Source: Aureimonas sp. SA4125
Lineage (GTDB): Bacteria; Pseudomonadota; Alphaproteobacteria; Rhizobiales; Rhizobiaceae
Direction of reading: 5' to 3'
DNA: 64,000 bases
NCBI RefSeq assembly: GCF_019973775.1
Contig: NZ_AP025032.1
Location: 1,426,001-1,490,000, forward strand
Position numbers and translations under genes: made by a program. Shown one piece after another: positions 52,704-61,418 of the stretch. Each line of letters starts with the position of its first letter. The stretch's first letter is position 1. The notes below the pieces were generated by a model, which saw only the letters and a list, made by a program, of their open reading frames with translations, did no database searches and was not told the origin of the DNA.

Positions 52704-54251
52704 GTGAACCCGGTGCAGGCGCCGCCGTTCGCAACCGGCCCTGTCATTGCCGCGCGGGGCGTCTCGAAATCCTTCGGACAGGTCGAGGTCCTGAACGATA
52801 TCAGCCTCGACCTTCTGCAAGGCGAGGTCCATGCGCTGATCGGTGAGAACGGCGCCGGCAAGTCGACGCTGATGAATATCCTTGCCGGCCACCTGCAGCC
52901 GACGAAGGGCTCGCTTGCCATCGGCGGCGAGACCGTGCGTCTGACTGGCCCGATCGACGCCGAGCGGCGCGGGATCGTGCTCGTCCACCAGGAAATCCTC
53001 CTGGCGCCCGACCTGACCGTTGCCCAGAACATCCATCTTGGCCGCGAGGTCCGCCGTGGTCTCGTGCTCGACGATCGGGCGATGAACGAAAGCGCGCGCG
53101 CCGCGGTCGAAGGCCTTGGCGCCGATATCGACCCGAAGGCCGTCGTGCGCCGCCTGTCGATCGCCCAGCGCCAGCTGGTGCAGATCGCCCGCGCCCTCTT
53201 GGTGCCGCATCGCGCGGTGATCTTCGACGAGCCGACGGCGTCGCTGACGCCGCACGAGACCGAGGCGCTGCTGAGGGTGATCGGCGAGATCCGAAGCCGC
53301 GGCGTCGGCATTCTCTACATCTCGCACCGTCTGCCGGAAGTGAAGGCGATCGCCGACCGCGTGACGGTGCTGCGCGACGGCCGGCTGGTGGCCACTCACC
53401 CTGCTGCCGCCATCGGCACGGCCGACATGGCGCAACTGATGGTCGGGCGCGACGTCGCCAAACTCTACCCCGGACGGAAGGCCGCCGACAGCCGCGCGCC
53501 GGTGTTGGAAGTGTCCGACATGACGGTTCCGGGTTATGTCGAGACCGCAGGCTTCACCCTCGGCTGCGGCGAGATCCTGGGTTTTGCCGGCCTGGTCGGC
53601 GCGGGACGCACGGAGCTCTTGGAGGGCCTGCTCGGCCTCAGGCCCGCGACGGGCGAGGTTCGCCTCGACGGAAAGAAGGTGCGCTTCACCTCGGCGCGCC
53701 AGAGCATGGACGCCGGGATCGTCTATCTCAGCGAGGACCGCAAGGGCAAAGGCCTGCTGCTCGGCCAGACGCTGCGCACCAACCTCACCCTTGCCGCCCT
53801 CGATCGCTTCACCGCCGCCTCCCTCGTCGACGTGGCGAAGGAGGAGCAGGCGCTGACCGACGCGATCGACCGGTTCGACATCCGCACCGGACGGCGCGAC
53901 GTGCTCGCCGGCCAACTGTCCGGCGGCAACCAGCAGAAGCTGCTTCTTGCCAAGATGATGCTGCTCGATCCGAAGGTGGTCGTCATCGACGAGCCGACGC
54001 GCGGCATCGACATCGGCAACAAGCAGCAGATCTACAAGTTCATCGTCGGCCTTGCCGATGCCGGCAAGTCGGTGATCGTGATCTCGTCGGAAATGCCCGA
54101 GCTGATCGGCATCTGCGACCGCATTCTGGTGATGCGCGCGGGCCGGATTGCCGGCGAGGTGACGGGCGAGCGGATGAACGAACGCGACATCGTCATGCTG
54201 GCGACGGGCGCCAGCGAAAAGGAGGCCGCCCTCGTGGCGGAAAGCGCATGA
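52704..54251 (+). CDS. Sugar ABC transporter ATPase (two-cassette, RbsA type)
   Basis: The ATPase has 515 residues with two fused ABC domains, as in RbsA, XylG and MglA. The first cassette has Walker A GENGAGKST and a degenerate signature (RRLSIAQRQLV). The second has a short loop (LVGAGRTELLEG) in place of Walker A and a normal LSGGNQQKLLLAKML signature, the usual asymmetry in this family. It uses a GTG start at 52704. The permease gene overlaps its end by four bases (ATGA). Substrate is probably a pentose, hexose or polyol, not determined. Confidence 0.92.
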   Translation: MNPVQAPPFATGPVIAARGVSKSFGQVEVLNDISLDLLQGEVHALIGENGAGKSTLMNILAGHLQPTKGSLAIGGETVRLTGPIDAERRGIVLVHQEILLAPDLTVAQNIHLGREVRRGLVLDDRAMNESARAAVEGLGADIDPKAVVRRLSIAQRQLVQIARALLVPHRAVIFDEPTASLTPHETEALLRVIGEIRSRGVGILYISHRLPEVKAIADRVTVLRDGRLVATHPAAAIGTADMAQLMVGRDVAKLYPGRKAADSRAPVLEVSDMTVPGYVETAGFTLGCGEILGFAGLVGAGRTELLEGLLGLRPATGEVRLDGKKVRFTSARQSMDAGIVYLSEDRKGKGLLLGQTLRTNLTLAALDRFTAASLVDVAKEEQALTDAIDRFDIRTGRRDVLAGQLSGGNQQKLLLAKMMLLDPKVVVIDEPTRGIDIGNKQQIYKFIVGLADAGKSVIVISSEMPELIGICDRILVMRAGRIAGEVTGERMNERDIVMLATGASEKEAALVAESA

Positions 54252-55246
54252 GCGATGCCGTGAAACCCGCGCCGCGCCGCAGGCCCTTCGGCGACGTCGA
54301 TCTGCGCGCCGTCGCCCCCTTTGCGGCGCTCGCCGTGCTCATGATCTTCGGCGCGCTCGTCAATCCGAATTTCCTCGCCCTCGACAATCTGACCAACGTC
54401 ATCACCCGCAGCGCCTTCATCGCCGTGATCGCGGTCGGCGCGACCTTCGTCATCTCGGCGGGCGGGCTCGACCTGTCGGTCGGCTCGATGGCGGCCTTCG
54501 TCGCCGGCACGATGATCCTGTTCCTGAATTCGGCGATGCTGTCGGGCAACGAGGCGATGATCGCGACGGCGATGATCCTGGCGCTGGGGACCGGCGCGCT
54601 GTGCGGTCTGGCCAACGGTCTGGTGACGACGCTCGGGCGGATCGAGCCCTTCATCGTGACCCTCGGCACGATGGGCATCTTCCGCGCGCTGACCATCTAT
54701 CTCGCCGAAGGCGGCTCGATCGCCATGAAGAGCCAGGAGCTGCGCGCTGCCTATCGCCCGGTCTATTTCGGCGACGTGCTCGGCATTCCGATCCCGGTCA
54801 TCGCCATCCTGATCGTCGGCGTGATCGGCGCCTTCCTCCTCTACCGCACGCGCTTCGGCCGGCATGTCATGGCGGTCGGCTCGAACGAGGAGGTGGCGCG
54901 CTACTCCGGCATCTCGGTCAACCGGGTGCGCACGGCGACCTACGTGATCCAGGGCCTGTGCGTCGCGATCGCCGTTCTCATCTACGTGCCGCGCCTCGGC
55001 GCCGCGACGGCGACGACCGGCCTCCTCTGGGAGCTGCAGGCGATCACCGCCGTCGTGATCGGCGGCACCGCGCTGCGTGGCGGCGTCGGGCGCATCTGGG
55101 GCACGATCTGCGGGGCGCTGATCCTCGAGATCGTCGGCAACATCATGGTGCTGTCGGACCTCGTCAGCGAATATCTCATCGGCGCGGTGCAGGGCGCGAT
55201 CATCATCGTGGCGATGCTGATCCAACGCTCGCTGGCACGGCGCTAG
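54248..55246 (+). CDS. Sugar ABC transporter permease (RbsC type)
   Basis: This inner-membrane permease has 332 residues and about ten membrane segments. Family features include FVISAGGLDLSVGSMAAFV near the first third and the cytoplasmic loop contacting the ATPase. GNIMVLSDLVSEYLIGAVQGAIIIVAML ends the last helices. It overlaps the ATPase gene by four bases and is followed by the binding protein 100 bases on. Confidence 0.93.
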   Translation: MSDAVKPAPRRRPFGDVDLRAVAPFAALAVLMIFGALVNPNFLALDNLTNVITRSAFIAVIAVGATFVISAGGLDLSVGSMAAFVAGTMILFLNSAMLSGNEAMIATAMILALGTGALCGLANGLVTTLGRIEPFIVTLGTMGIFRALTIYLAEGGSIAMKSQELRAAYRPVYFGDVLGIPIPVIAILIVGVIGAFLLYRTRFGRHVMAVGSNEEVARYSGISVNRVRTATYVIQGLCVAIAVLIYVPRLGAATATTGLLWELQAITAVVIGGTALRGGVGRIWGTICGALILEIVGNIMVLSDLVSEYLIGAVQGAIIIVAMLIQRSLARR

Positions 55247-55346
55247 ACTTCGGGCTGGCCGGCCGGGCCGGCAGCCTGATTACCGAACGGCGGCATGGGG
55301 CCGACCGCGCGCGGGATGAAGAGGCCCCGATGTCTGGGAGGACACA

Positions 55347-56285
55347 ATGAAGAAATCCATTCTGGCACTGGCGGCGATCCTCGCCGTCTCCGTCGCGGCG
55401 CAAGCGCAGGAAAAATCGGTCACGATGGCGGTATCGATCCCCGCCGCCGATCATGGCTGGACGGGCGGCGTCGTCTACCATGCCGAACGCGAGAAGGAGA
55501 TTCTGGAGAAGCGCTATCCCGGTCTCAAGATCGTCGTGAAGACATCGCCCGACGGCGCGAGCCAGGCCAATGCCCTGGAAGACCTGACCGCCCAGGGCAT
55601 CGATGCCCTGGTCACCCTGCCGCACAATTCCGACGAACTCACCGATCCGATCCGCCAGGTGAAGGACAAGGGCATCTTCGTCACCGTCGTCGACCGGGCG
55701 CTGTCCGATCCGACGATCCAGGACCTCTACGTCGCCGGCAACAACCCCGAACTCGGACGCGTCGCCGGCCAGTATCTGAAGGACACGCTCGGCACGGGCG
55801 ACGTCGTCGTCATCCGCGGCCTGCCGATCGTCATCGACGAGGAGCGGCAGAAAGGGTTCGACGAGGGCATCGAGGGCAGCGGCATCAAGGTCCTCGACCG
55901 CCAGTTCGGCAACTGGTCGCGCGACGACGCCTTCAAGGTCATGCAGGACTATCTCGCCAAGTATCCGAAGATCGACGCCGTCTGGTGCCAGGACGACGAC
56001 ATGGCGGTCGGCGTGCTCGAGGCGATCACCCAGTCGAACCGGACCGACATCAAGATGGTCATCGGCGGGGCCGGCATGAAGGACATGATCAAGAAGGTCG
56101 CCGACGGCGACAAGATGATGCCCGTCAACGTGCTCTATCCCCCCGCGATGATCGCGACCGCCATGGAACTGACGGCTTCCGGGCTCTACGACCAGAACCC
56201 CGTTCGCGGCAGCTACATCCTCGACGCGACGCTGGTGACGAAGGAGAACGCCGAGGAGTTCTACTACCCCGACTCGCCGTTCTAA
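55347..56285 (+). CDS. Periplasmic sugar-binding protein (RbsB type)
   Basis: The protein has 312 residues. A signal peptide (MKKSILALAAILAVSVAAQA) precedes a type I periplasmic-binding fold, with the usual VTMAVSIPAADHGWTGGVVYHA and GIFVTVVDRALSD segments. The start follows GGGAGGA, a strong ribosome-binding site, which fits the need for more binding protein than membrane components. It is last in the ATPase-permease-binding protein operon and a long hairpin follows the stop. No catabolic genes or regulator adjoin, so the substrate cannot be inferred. Confidence 0.92.
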   Translation: MKKSILALAAILAVSVAAQAQEKSVTMAVSIPAADHGWTGGVVYHAEREKEILEKRYPGLKIVVKTSPDGASQANALEDLTAQGIDALVTLPHNSDELTDPIRQVKDKGIFVTVVDRALSDPTIQDLYVAGNNPELGRVAGQYLKDTLGTGDVVVIRGLPIVIDEERQKGFDEGIEGSGIKVLDRQFGNWSRDDAFKVMQDYLAKYPKIDAVWCQDDDMAVGVLEAITQSNRTDIKMVIGGAGMKDMIKKVADGDKMMPVNVLYPPAMIATAMELTASGLYDQNPVRGSYILDATLVTKENAEEFYYPDSPF

Positions 56286-56296
56286 GGTGCCAATTC

Positions 56297-56330
56297 GTCC
56301 ATGCGGGAGAGAACCATCTTCCGCATGGAC
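56297..56330 (+). terminator. Hairpin after the binding-protein gene
   Basis: A perfect 10-bp stem, GTCCATGCGG and CCGCATGGAC, encloses a 14-base loop and starts 12 bases after the stop. No T run follows, so it may be a Rho-assisted terminator or an mRNA-stabilising hairpin. Confidence 0.5.
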
Positions 56331-56491
56331 CGACTGGAAGGCTGGCCGCAGTTCAAGCGACTGACATCGGTCAGCTCACCCGGCCGTACATTTATGGAAT
56401 TCCAGAACTGCTTCGCGGCGAGTGATCCCGTCCGGTAACCTGCTCCCCGCCGCCATGGGCTCGCACCATGACGACGGGGAGCGACCGGCGT

Positions 56492-57673
56492 TTACTGGTC
56501 GTTCGCGGTGACCTCGAGCTGCAGGACCTGCGGCAGTGTCTGCGGCGCGCCCATGGCGGCGCCGATGATCTGCGTGGCGGCGACGGGGGCATCCGGATCG
56601 ACCGAGATCGTCAGCGACTTCGGATCCTTGAGGAAGGACGTGACCGCCGTCGTCACCGTGCCCTGGAACTCGGGGTTCTGCAGCATGGCGAGCATGGGCG
56701 GAAGCGTCGCGATCACCTGGTCGATCAGCTGCTCGCGCGTCTGGCCGTTCTTCTTGGCGTAGTAGTCGAGGAGCTTGTTCGTCAGGGAATCGTCGGCGAA
56801 GCCGATTTCGAGCGAAGCGAGGCTGAGCTGCGACACCAAGCCGATGAGGGCCATGCCTGAATTCGATGCGCCGGCCGGATCGGCCGCCATCTGCGCCTGG
56901 ATCTGCTGCAGCGACTGTACGAAGGACGGCGTGTAGCCGTTGATCTGGTAGGCGAAGTTGAACTTGCCGGCGTCCTTCACCGTCAGGTCGAAGGGGGCAA
57001 GGCTCAGCTCGCCGCTCTTCGGATCCCAGCTCATCTCGACCGAGCCGCTGCCGGCGACCTGGGGATAGCCGACTTCCTGCATCGCCTTCGTCGTCTCGTC
57101 CGCCGGCAGCGACGCGAAGTCGAGGCTGAAGTCGCCGAGGTTGAAGTTGGACGTGATGGTGCCGCTGCCGCTCTCGACCGCATTGGTCCATTCGGTGCCG
57201 CTGAGGCTGAACAGCGACTTGCCGCCCTCGGTGATCGCGACGGACTCGACACTTGCCTCGTCGAAGAAGATCGGCGAGCCGCCCGGCAGCGTCGAGGCGC
57301 CCTGCGATCCCGCCAGCTGCAGGCCGCTGATTGCCATGCCGGTGACGGTCGCCTGCTTGCCTTCTTCGGTCTTGTTGAAATCGGCGAACGGGACCTGCTC
57401 GACGTTCCAGCCCTCGGCCGTCGATCCCGTGACGTTCTCGAAGGTCACGTCGCCGATCATGCTGGCCTCGGGGCCGGCGCCAAGGGTCACGCCCTTGAGG
57501 ATGACGTTTTCGCCGATCGACTCGGCGGCGGTGAAGCTGATCGGCATGTCGCTCTGGCCGGCCAGTTCCTTCAGCCGGTCGCCAAAGGCCTGGGCGTCGG
57601 CGGCAAGGCCGGCGGAGCTGCCGAGGAGGACAAAGGCAAGACTGGCGATTACGCGACTGGACGTGGAGGTCAT
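56492..57673 (-). CDS. Secreted protein of unknown function
   Basis: The protein has 393 residues. A signal peptide (about 1-25, ending GLAA) precedes a mature protein that is almost free of cysteine and rich in Gly, Ser and beta-type segments, with an acidic character. It contains several similar strands (ENVILKGVTLG, DVTFENVTG, TVTGMAISGLQLAG), suggesting repeats in an elongated beta domain. It may be a periplasmic or surface protein. I do not recognise a named family. The gene is monocistronic and convergent with the transporter operon. Confidence 0.75.
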   Translation of the reverse strand: MTSTSSRVIASLAFVLLGSSAGLAADAQAFGDRLKELAGQSDMPISFTAAESIGENVILKGVTLGAGPEASMIGDVTFENVTGSTAEGWNVEQVPFADFNKTEEGKQATVTGMAISGLQLAGSQGASTLPGGSPIFFDEASVESVAITEGGKSLFSLSGTEWTNAVESGSGTITSNFNLGDFSLDFASLPADETTKAMQEVGYPQVAGSGSVEMSWDPKSGELSLAPFDLTVKDAGKFNFAYQINGYTPSFVQSLQQIQAQMAADPAGASNSGMALIGLVSQLSLASLEIGFADDSLTNKLLDYYAKKNGQTREQLIDQVIATLPPMLAMLQNPEFQGTVTTAVTSFLKDPKSLTISVDPDAPVAATQIIGAAMGAPQTLPQVLQLEVTANDQ

Positions 57674-57973
57674 AGGGAGTCCTTTGAAATGGGGTTGAAC
57701 GGGGGCTGCGCTGCGGGCTGTCGCTGAACCGGATCGATGCAGGTGGCATCAAGATGCGTGGCGACTAGGCTCACCGATATGGCCAGCACTCGGCAGGCCG
57801 CGCCAGGCGAGCAGATCGCCGCTTCTGAGTCTGCTTGCCTCTCCTTGCCGGGCCCCGTCAATGGGGAGTTCAGATCAAGCTTTGCGGCGGCAGCATGTCC
57901 GGGCCGCAAATTGCCTTTGGAAAACCGGTGTTCCATTCTTGTTCTTGTCCCGCGCCTCCGTTAAACGCGAGAC
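57674..57973. other. Divergent intergenic region
   Basis: About 300 bases between the secreted-protein gene and parC. No gene, strong promoter or repeat was seen. Confidence 0.4.
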
Positions 57974-60220
57974 ATGGGCAAGGCAGCGGATCCGCCGGTC
58001 GGCGGAGGAGACATCGAACCGGTCGACCTGAAGGACGCGCTCGAGGAGCGCTACCTCGCCTATGCGCTGTCGACCATCATGGGCCGCGCGCTTCCGGACG
58101 TGCGCGACGGCCTGAAGCCCGTGCATCGGCGCATCGTCCACGCCATGCGCGTGCTGCGTCTCGATCCCGGCCAGGGCTACAAGAAGTCGGCCCGCATCGT
58201 CGGCGACGTCATGGGCAAGTTCCACCCGCATGGCGACGCCTCGATCTACGACGCGCTGGTGCGGCTCAGCCAGGATTTCGCGATCCGCTATCCGCTGATC
58301 GACGGCCAGGGCAATTTCGGCAACATCGACGGCGATAGCGCCGCGGCCATGCGCTACACCGAGGCGCGGATGACCGACGTCGCGACGCTGCTGTTGCGCG
58401 GCATCGACGAGAACGCGGTCGACTTCCGCCCGACCTACAACGAGGAGGACCAGGAGCCGATCGTGCTTCCCGGCGCCTTCCCCAATCTCCTCGCCAACGG
58501 TGCCTCGGGCATCGCCGTGGGCATGGCGACCGCCATCCCGCCGCACAATGCCGCCGAACTGTGCGAAGCGGCGCTGATGCTGATCGAGGACCGGGAGACC
58601 AGCCTCGACAGGTTGCTGAAGGCTGTCCAGGGCCCGGACTTTCCGACCGGCGGCATCGTCGTCGACACCCAGGAGCAGATCCGCGAGGCCTATGCCACCG
58701 GCCGCGGTTCCTTTCGCGTCAGGGCGCGCTGGGAGCGCGAGGAGCAGGGGCGGGGGGGCTATGTCGTCGTCGTCACCGAGATCCCCTACCAGGTGCAGAA
58801 GTCGCGGCTGATCGAGAAGATCGCCGACCTCCTTCTGGCCAAGCGCCTGCCGCTTCTGGCCGACGTGCGCGACGAGTCGGCCGAGGACGTGCGCGTCGTG
58901 TTCGAGCCGAAGAGCCGGACGGTCGATCCGGCCTTGATGATGGAATCGCTGTTCCGCCTGACCGATCTCGAGACTCGCATTTCGCTGAACATGAACGTCC
59001 TGTCCGGCGGCAAGATTCCGCGGGTGATGAATCTCAAGGAGGTTCTGCTGGAGTGGCTCGCGCACCAGCGCGAGGTGCTCGTGCGCCGCGCCCGCTTCCG
59101 GCTCGACCAGATCGAGCGGCGGCTGGAGATCCTCTCCGGCTATCTCATCGCCTTTCTCAACCTCGACGAGGTGATCCGCATCATCCGCAGCGAGGACGAG
59201 CCCAAGCCCGTCCTGATCGCCGCGTTTACGCTGACGGACGTTCAGGCCGAGGCGATCCTCAACATGCGCCTGCGCTCGCTGCGCAAGCTCGAGGAGTTCG
59301 AGCTGAAGCGCGAATACGACACGCTGGCCGAGGAGAAGGCCGAGAAGGAGGCGCTGCTCGGCTCCGACGAGCGCCAATGGACGGCGATCGCCGCCGAGGT
59401 GCGTGCGGTCGGCAAGAGTTTTTCCAAGAAGACCAAGCTCGGCAAGCGGCGCACCGATTTCGCCGACGCGCCCAACCACAATCTCGACGATCTCAACGTC
59501 GCCTTCATCGAGCGCGAGCCGATCACCGTCGTCCTGTCGCAGAAGGGGTTCCTGCGCTCGCTGCGCGGCCATGTCGCCGATCTCTCGACCCTCGCCTTCA
59601 AGGAGGGCGACGCACTGAAGCTCGGCTTCCCCGCCCAGACGACGGACAAGCTGGTTTTCCTCTCGACCGACGGCCGGGCCTATACGATGGGAGCCGACAA
59701 GCTCGCCGGCGGTCGCGGGCAGGGGGAGCCGATCCGCCTCGCCTTTGAGCTGGAAGACGCTGCCGACATCGCCCTCGGCTTCGTCGCCTCGCCGACGCGC
59801 CAGCGCCTGCTCGTCTCCTCCGACGGCAATGGCTTTCGCATCTCCGAGGCAGAGATGCTGTCCTCGACGCGCAAGGGCAAGCAGCTTCTCAATCTCGCCG
59901 GCAAGACGCGGCTGCATCTGGCCGTCGTCGTCGAGGGCGACACCGTCGCCGTCGTTGGCGAGAACCGCAAGATGGTGGTCTTCCCCCTCGTGCAGGTGCC
60001 CGAGATGACCCGCGGCAAGGGCGTCCGGCTGCAGCGCTACAAGGACGGCGGCCTCTCCGACCTGAAGATCTTCGCCCTCGACGGCGGCCTGACCTGGCAG
60101 GGCGCCGGCGGCCGCTCCTTCCACCGGTCGGCCGAGGAGCTGTTCGAGTGGCGCACCGACCGCGGCCTGGCCGGCCGCCTCGTGCCGAACGGCTTTCCGA
60201 AGTCGAACAAGTTCGGCTGA
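57974..60220 (+). CDS. parC: DNA topoisomerase IV subunit A
   Basis: The protein has 748 residues, the DNA-cutting subunit that with ParE decatenates sister chromosomes. The N-terminal winged-helix region includes [15 protein letters not shown]. The catalytic tyrosine is in [11 protein letters not shown] near residue 127, and the region around [15 protein letters not shown] matches the fluoroquinolone-sensitive segment. A C-terminal beta-pinwheel (about 500-745) is present but lacks an obvious GyrA box (QRRGGKG), favouring ParC over GyrA. Confidence 0.95.
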   Translation: MGKAADPPVGGGDIEPVDLKDALEERYLAYALSTIMGRALPDVRDGLKPVHRRIVHAMRVLRLDPGQGYKKSARIVGDVMGKFHPHGDASIYDALVRLSQDFAIRYPLIDGQGNFGNIDGDSAAAMRYTEARMTDVATLLLRGIDENAVDFRPTYNEEDQEPIVLPGAFPNLLANGASGIAVGMATAIPPHNAAELCEAALMLIEDRETSLDRLLKAVQGPDFPTGGIVVDTQEQIREAYATGRGSFRVRARWEREEQGRGGYVVVVTEIPYQVQKSRLIEKIADLLLAKRLPLLADVRDESAEDVRVVFEPKSRTVDPALMMESLFRLTDLETRISLNMNVLSGGKIPRVMNLKEVLLEWLAHQREVLVRRARFRLDQIERRLEILSGYLIAFLNLDEVIRIIRSEDEPKPVLIAAFTLTDVQAEAILNMRLRSLRKLEEFELKREYDTLAEEKAEKEALLGSDERQWTAIAAEVRAVGKSFSKKTKLGKRRTDFADAPNHNLDDLNVAFIEREPITVVLSQKGFLRSLRGHVADLSTLAFKEGDALKLGFPAQTTDKLVFLSTDGRAYTMGADKLAGGRGQGEPIRLAFELEDAADIALGFVASPTRQRLLVSSDGNGFRISEAEMLSSTRKGKQLLNLAGKTRLHLAVVVEGDTVAVVGENRKMVVFPLVQVPEMTRGKGVRLQRYKDGGLSDLKIFALDGGLTWQGAGGRSFHRSAEELFEWRTDRGLAGRLVPNGFPKSNKFG

Positions 60221-60369
60221 TCGGCGGTCCCGCGTCCCAGCGACGATGGATAGAGTTTTTCGAGCTGTCTTAACGGCTGGAAAACATCACTGAAACGTGG
60301 TGGGCGAGAGCCCTCGACGGCGATCTGCCGCTACGTCACGCTTCATGCGGGATAACCGGAGTGGCGCCG

Positions 60370-60549
60370 ATGACGAAGATGCACCTGCCCCCGCCGACGG
60401 AGACGAGATCGCAGGATGGTCTCGCACTACCGACCCGGCTCTTCGCGATCCTCTTTCTCTTCGCCGCGGCTTACGCCGTCGCCTGTGCGGCCGCAGGCGT
60501 CAGCATCGCGCGGCCGGTTCTTGAGATGATCAGTCTTCTGCAGAACTGA
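60370..60549 (+). CDS. Possible 59-residue membrane protein
   Basis: The protein has 59 residues. A polar N-terminus is followed by one membrane segment (FAILFLFAAAYAVACAAAG) and a short tail. The ATG at 60370 lies eight bases after GGAG. It follows parC by about 150 bases on the same strand. I do not recognise it, and the coding call rests on the start context and the membrane segment only. Confidence 0.45.
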   Translation: MTKMHLPPPTETRSQDGLALPTRLFAILFLFAAAYAVACAAAGVSIARPVLEMISLLQN

Positions 60550-60644
60550 GCGCTCCGCCGGCCCTGTCTTTCCCGGCGCAGCCGGTACAAGGTAGTTTTC
60601 TGAAAAAACCGGTTCGGCCGCAAGCCCGCTCTGTGCAGGCTCGC

Positions 60645-60992
60645 CTATTCCGTATTGCGATCGCGGATAGCCTCGATGGCGGTTCTCAGTGGCGCCAGGT
60701 TGTCGGTGACGACCACCCACACCGCATCGTCGGCGACCCGGTGATGCTCGTGGCGCAGGACGTTGCCGATGCCGCGGATCCGTTTCCACGGAATGTCGGC
60801 ATGCGGCGCAAGCAACTCGTCGGGGATATGCCGCGTCGCCTCTGAGATGATTTCCAGCGCCCTCTGCGTGGCGAGCCGCAGGAGCCAGCTGGACCCGAAC
60901 TCCGCAAAGCTTTTGCCAGCGGTGACCTGCTGGATTCCGTCGATGGCATCGAGAATATCGGCGAGGACGGGGCCGACCTCACGCGACACCAT
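60645..60992 (-). CDS. HepT-like (DUF86) ribonuclease homologue with altered active site
   Basis: The protein has 115 residues with the HepT/HEPN fold, partner of the upstream nucleotidyltransferase gene. In active HepT toxins the motif is RNxLxHxY, where Arg and His are catalytic and Tyr is the AMPylation site. Here the equivalent stretch is GNVLRHEHHRV (76-86): His81 is kept, but Arg is replaced by Gly76 and Tyr by His83. It may be inactive or regulated differently. It overlaps the stop of the upstream gene (TGATG). Confidence 0.8.
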   Translation of the reverse strand: MVSREVGPVLADILDAIDGIQQVTAGKSFAEFGSSWLLRLATQRALEIISEATRHIPDELLAPHADIPWKRIRGIGNVLRHEHHRVADDAVWVVVTDNLAPLRTAIEAIRDRNTE

Positions 60993-61288
60993 CAGAAGAT
61001 CTGCACGGCCGATCGCTCGATGTCGGCCTTCAGCAGGGGATGCAGGCTGCTGCGCGTGATCACGTCGACATCCATCGCAAGCTCTTCTTCGAGATACTGC
61101 TTGATCCCGACGAGGTCGAGGAGGGAGAAGACAAGGCCGGTTTCGTGATCGATGAACAGGTCGAGATCGCTGGCGGCAAGCGCCTCGTCCCGTGCCGTGG
61201 AGCCGAACAAGTAAAGGCCCGTCGCGCCCATCGCTCGAATGGCCTCGGCATGCTGCTTCAGGCTCGAGATTGCTTCGGTCCGGTTCAT
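60992..61288 (-). CDS. MntA-like nucleotidyltransferase (HepT antitoxin type)
   Basis: The protein has 98 residues in the minimal nucleotidyltransferase family. MntA antitoxins inactivate HepT by adding AMP to its tyrosine. The GSx10DxD signature is present: LFGS (29-30) and SDLDLF (Asp41, Asp43). An acidic third residue is expected in VDVITR. It is the first gene of the pair, in the usual MntA-HepT order, and is translationally coupled to the HepT gene. As the partner lacks the AMPylated tyrosine, the modification step may not operate here. Confidence 0.85.
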   Translation of the reverse strand: MNRTEAISSLKQHAEAIRAMGATGLYLFGSTARDEALAASDLDLFIDHETGLVFSLLDLVGIKQYLEEELAMDVDVITRSSLHPLLKADIERSAVQIF

Positions 61289-61418
61289 GGTCTCATCTTA
61301 CACCAGACCGGCTGCTGTGTCAGCCGATGCACGCCTCGGTGGAAGTCGGTGCGGACGGTGAATCGCCGTGCCCGGCCCGGCCCGCCGGATGCATGCCGGG
61401 ACTGTCAGCCTGCGTGCT

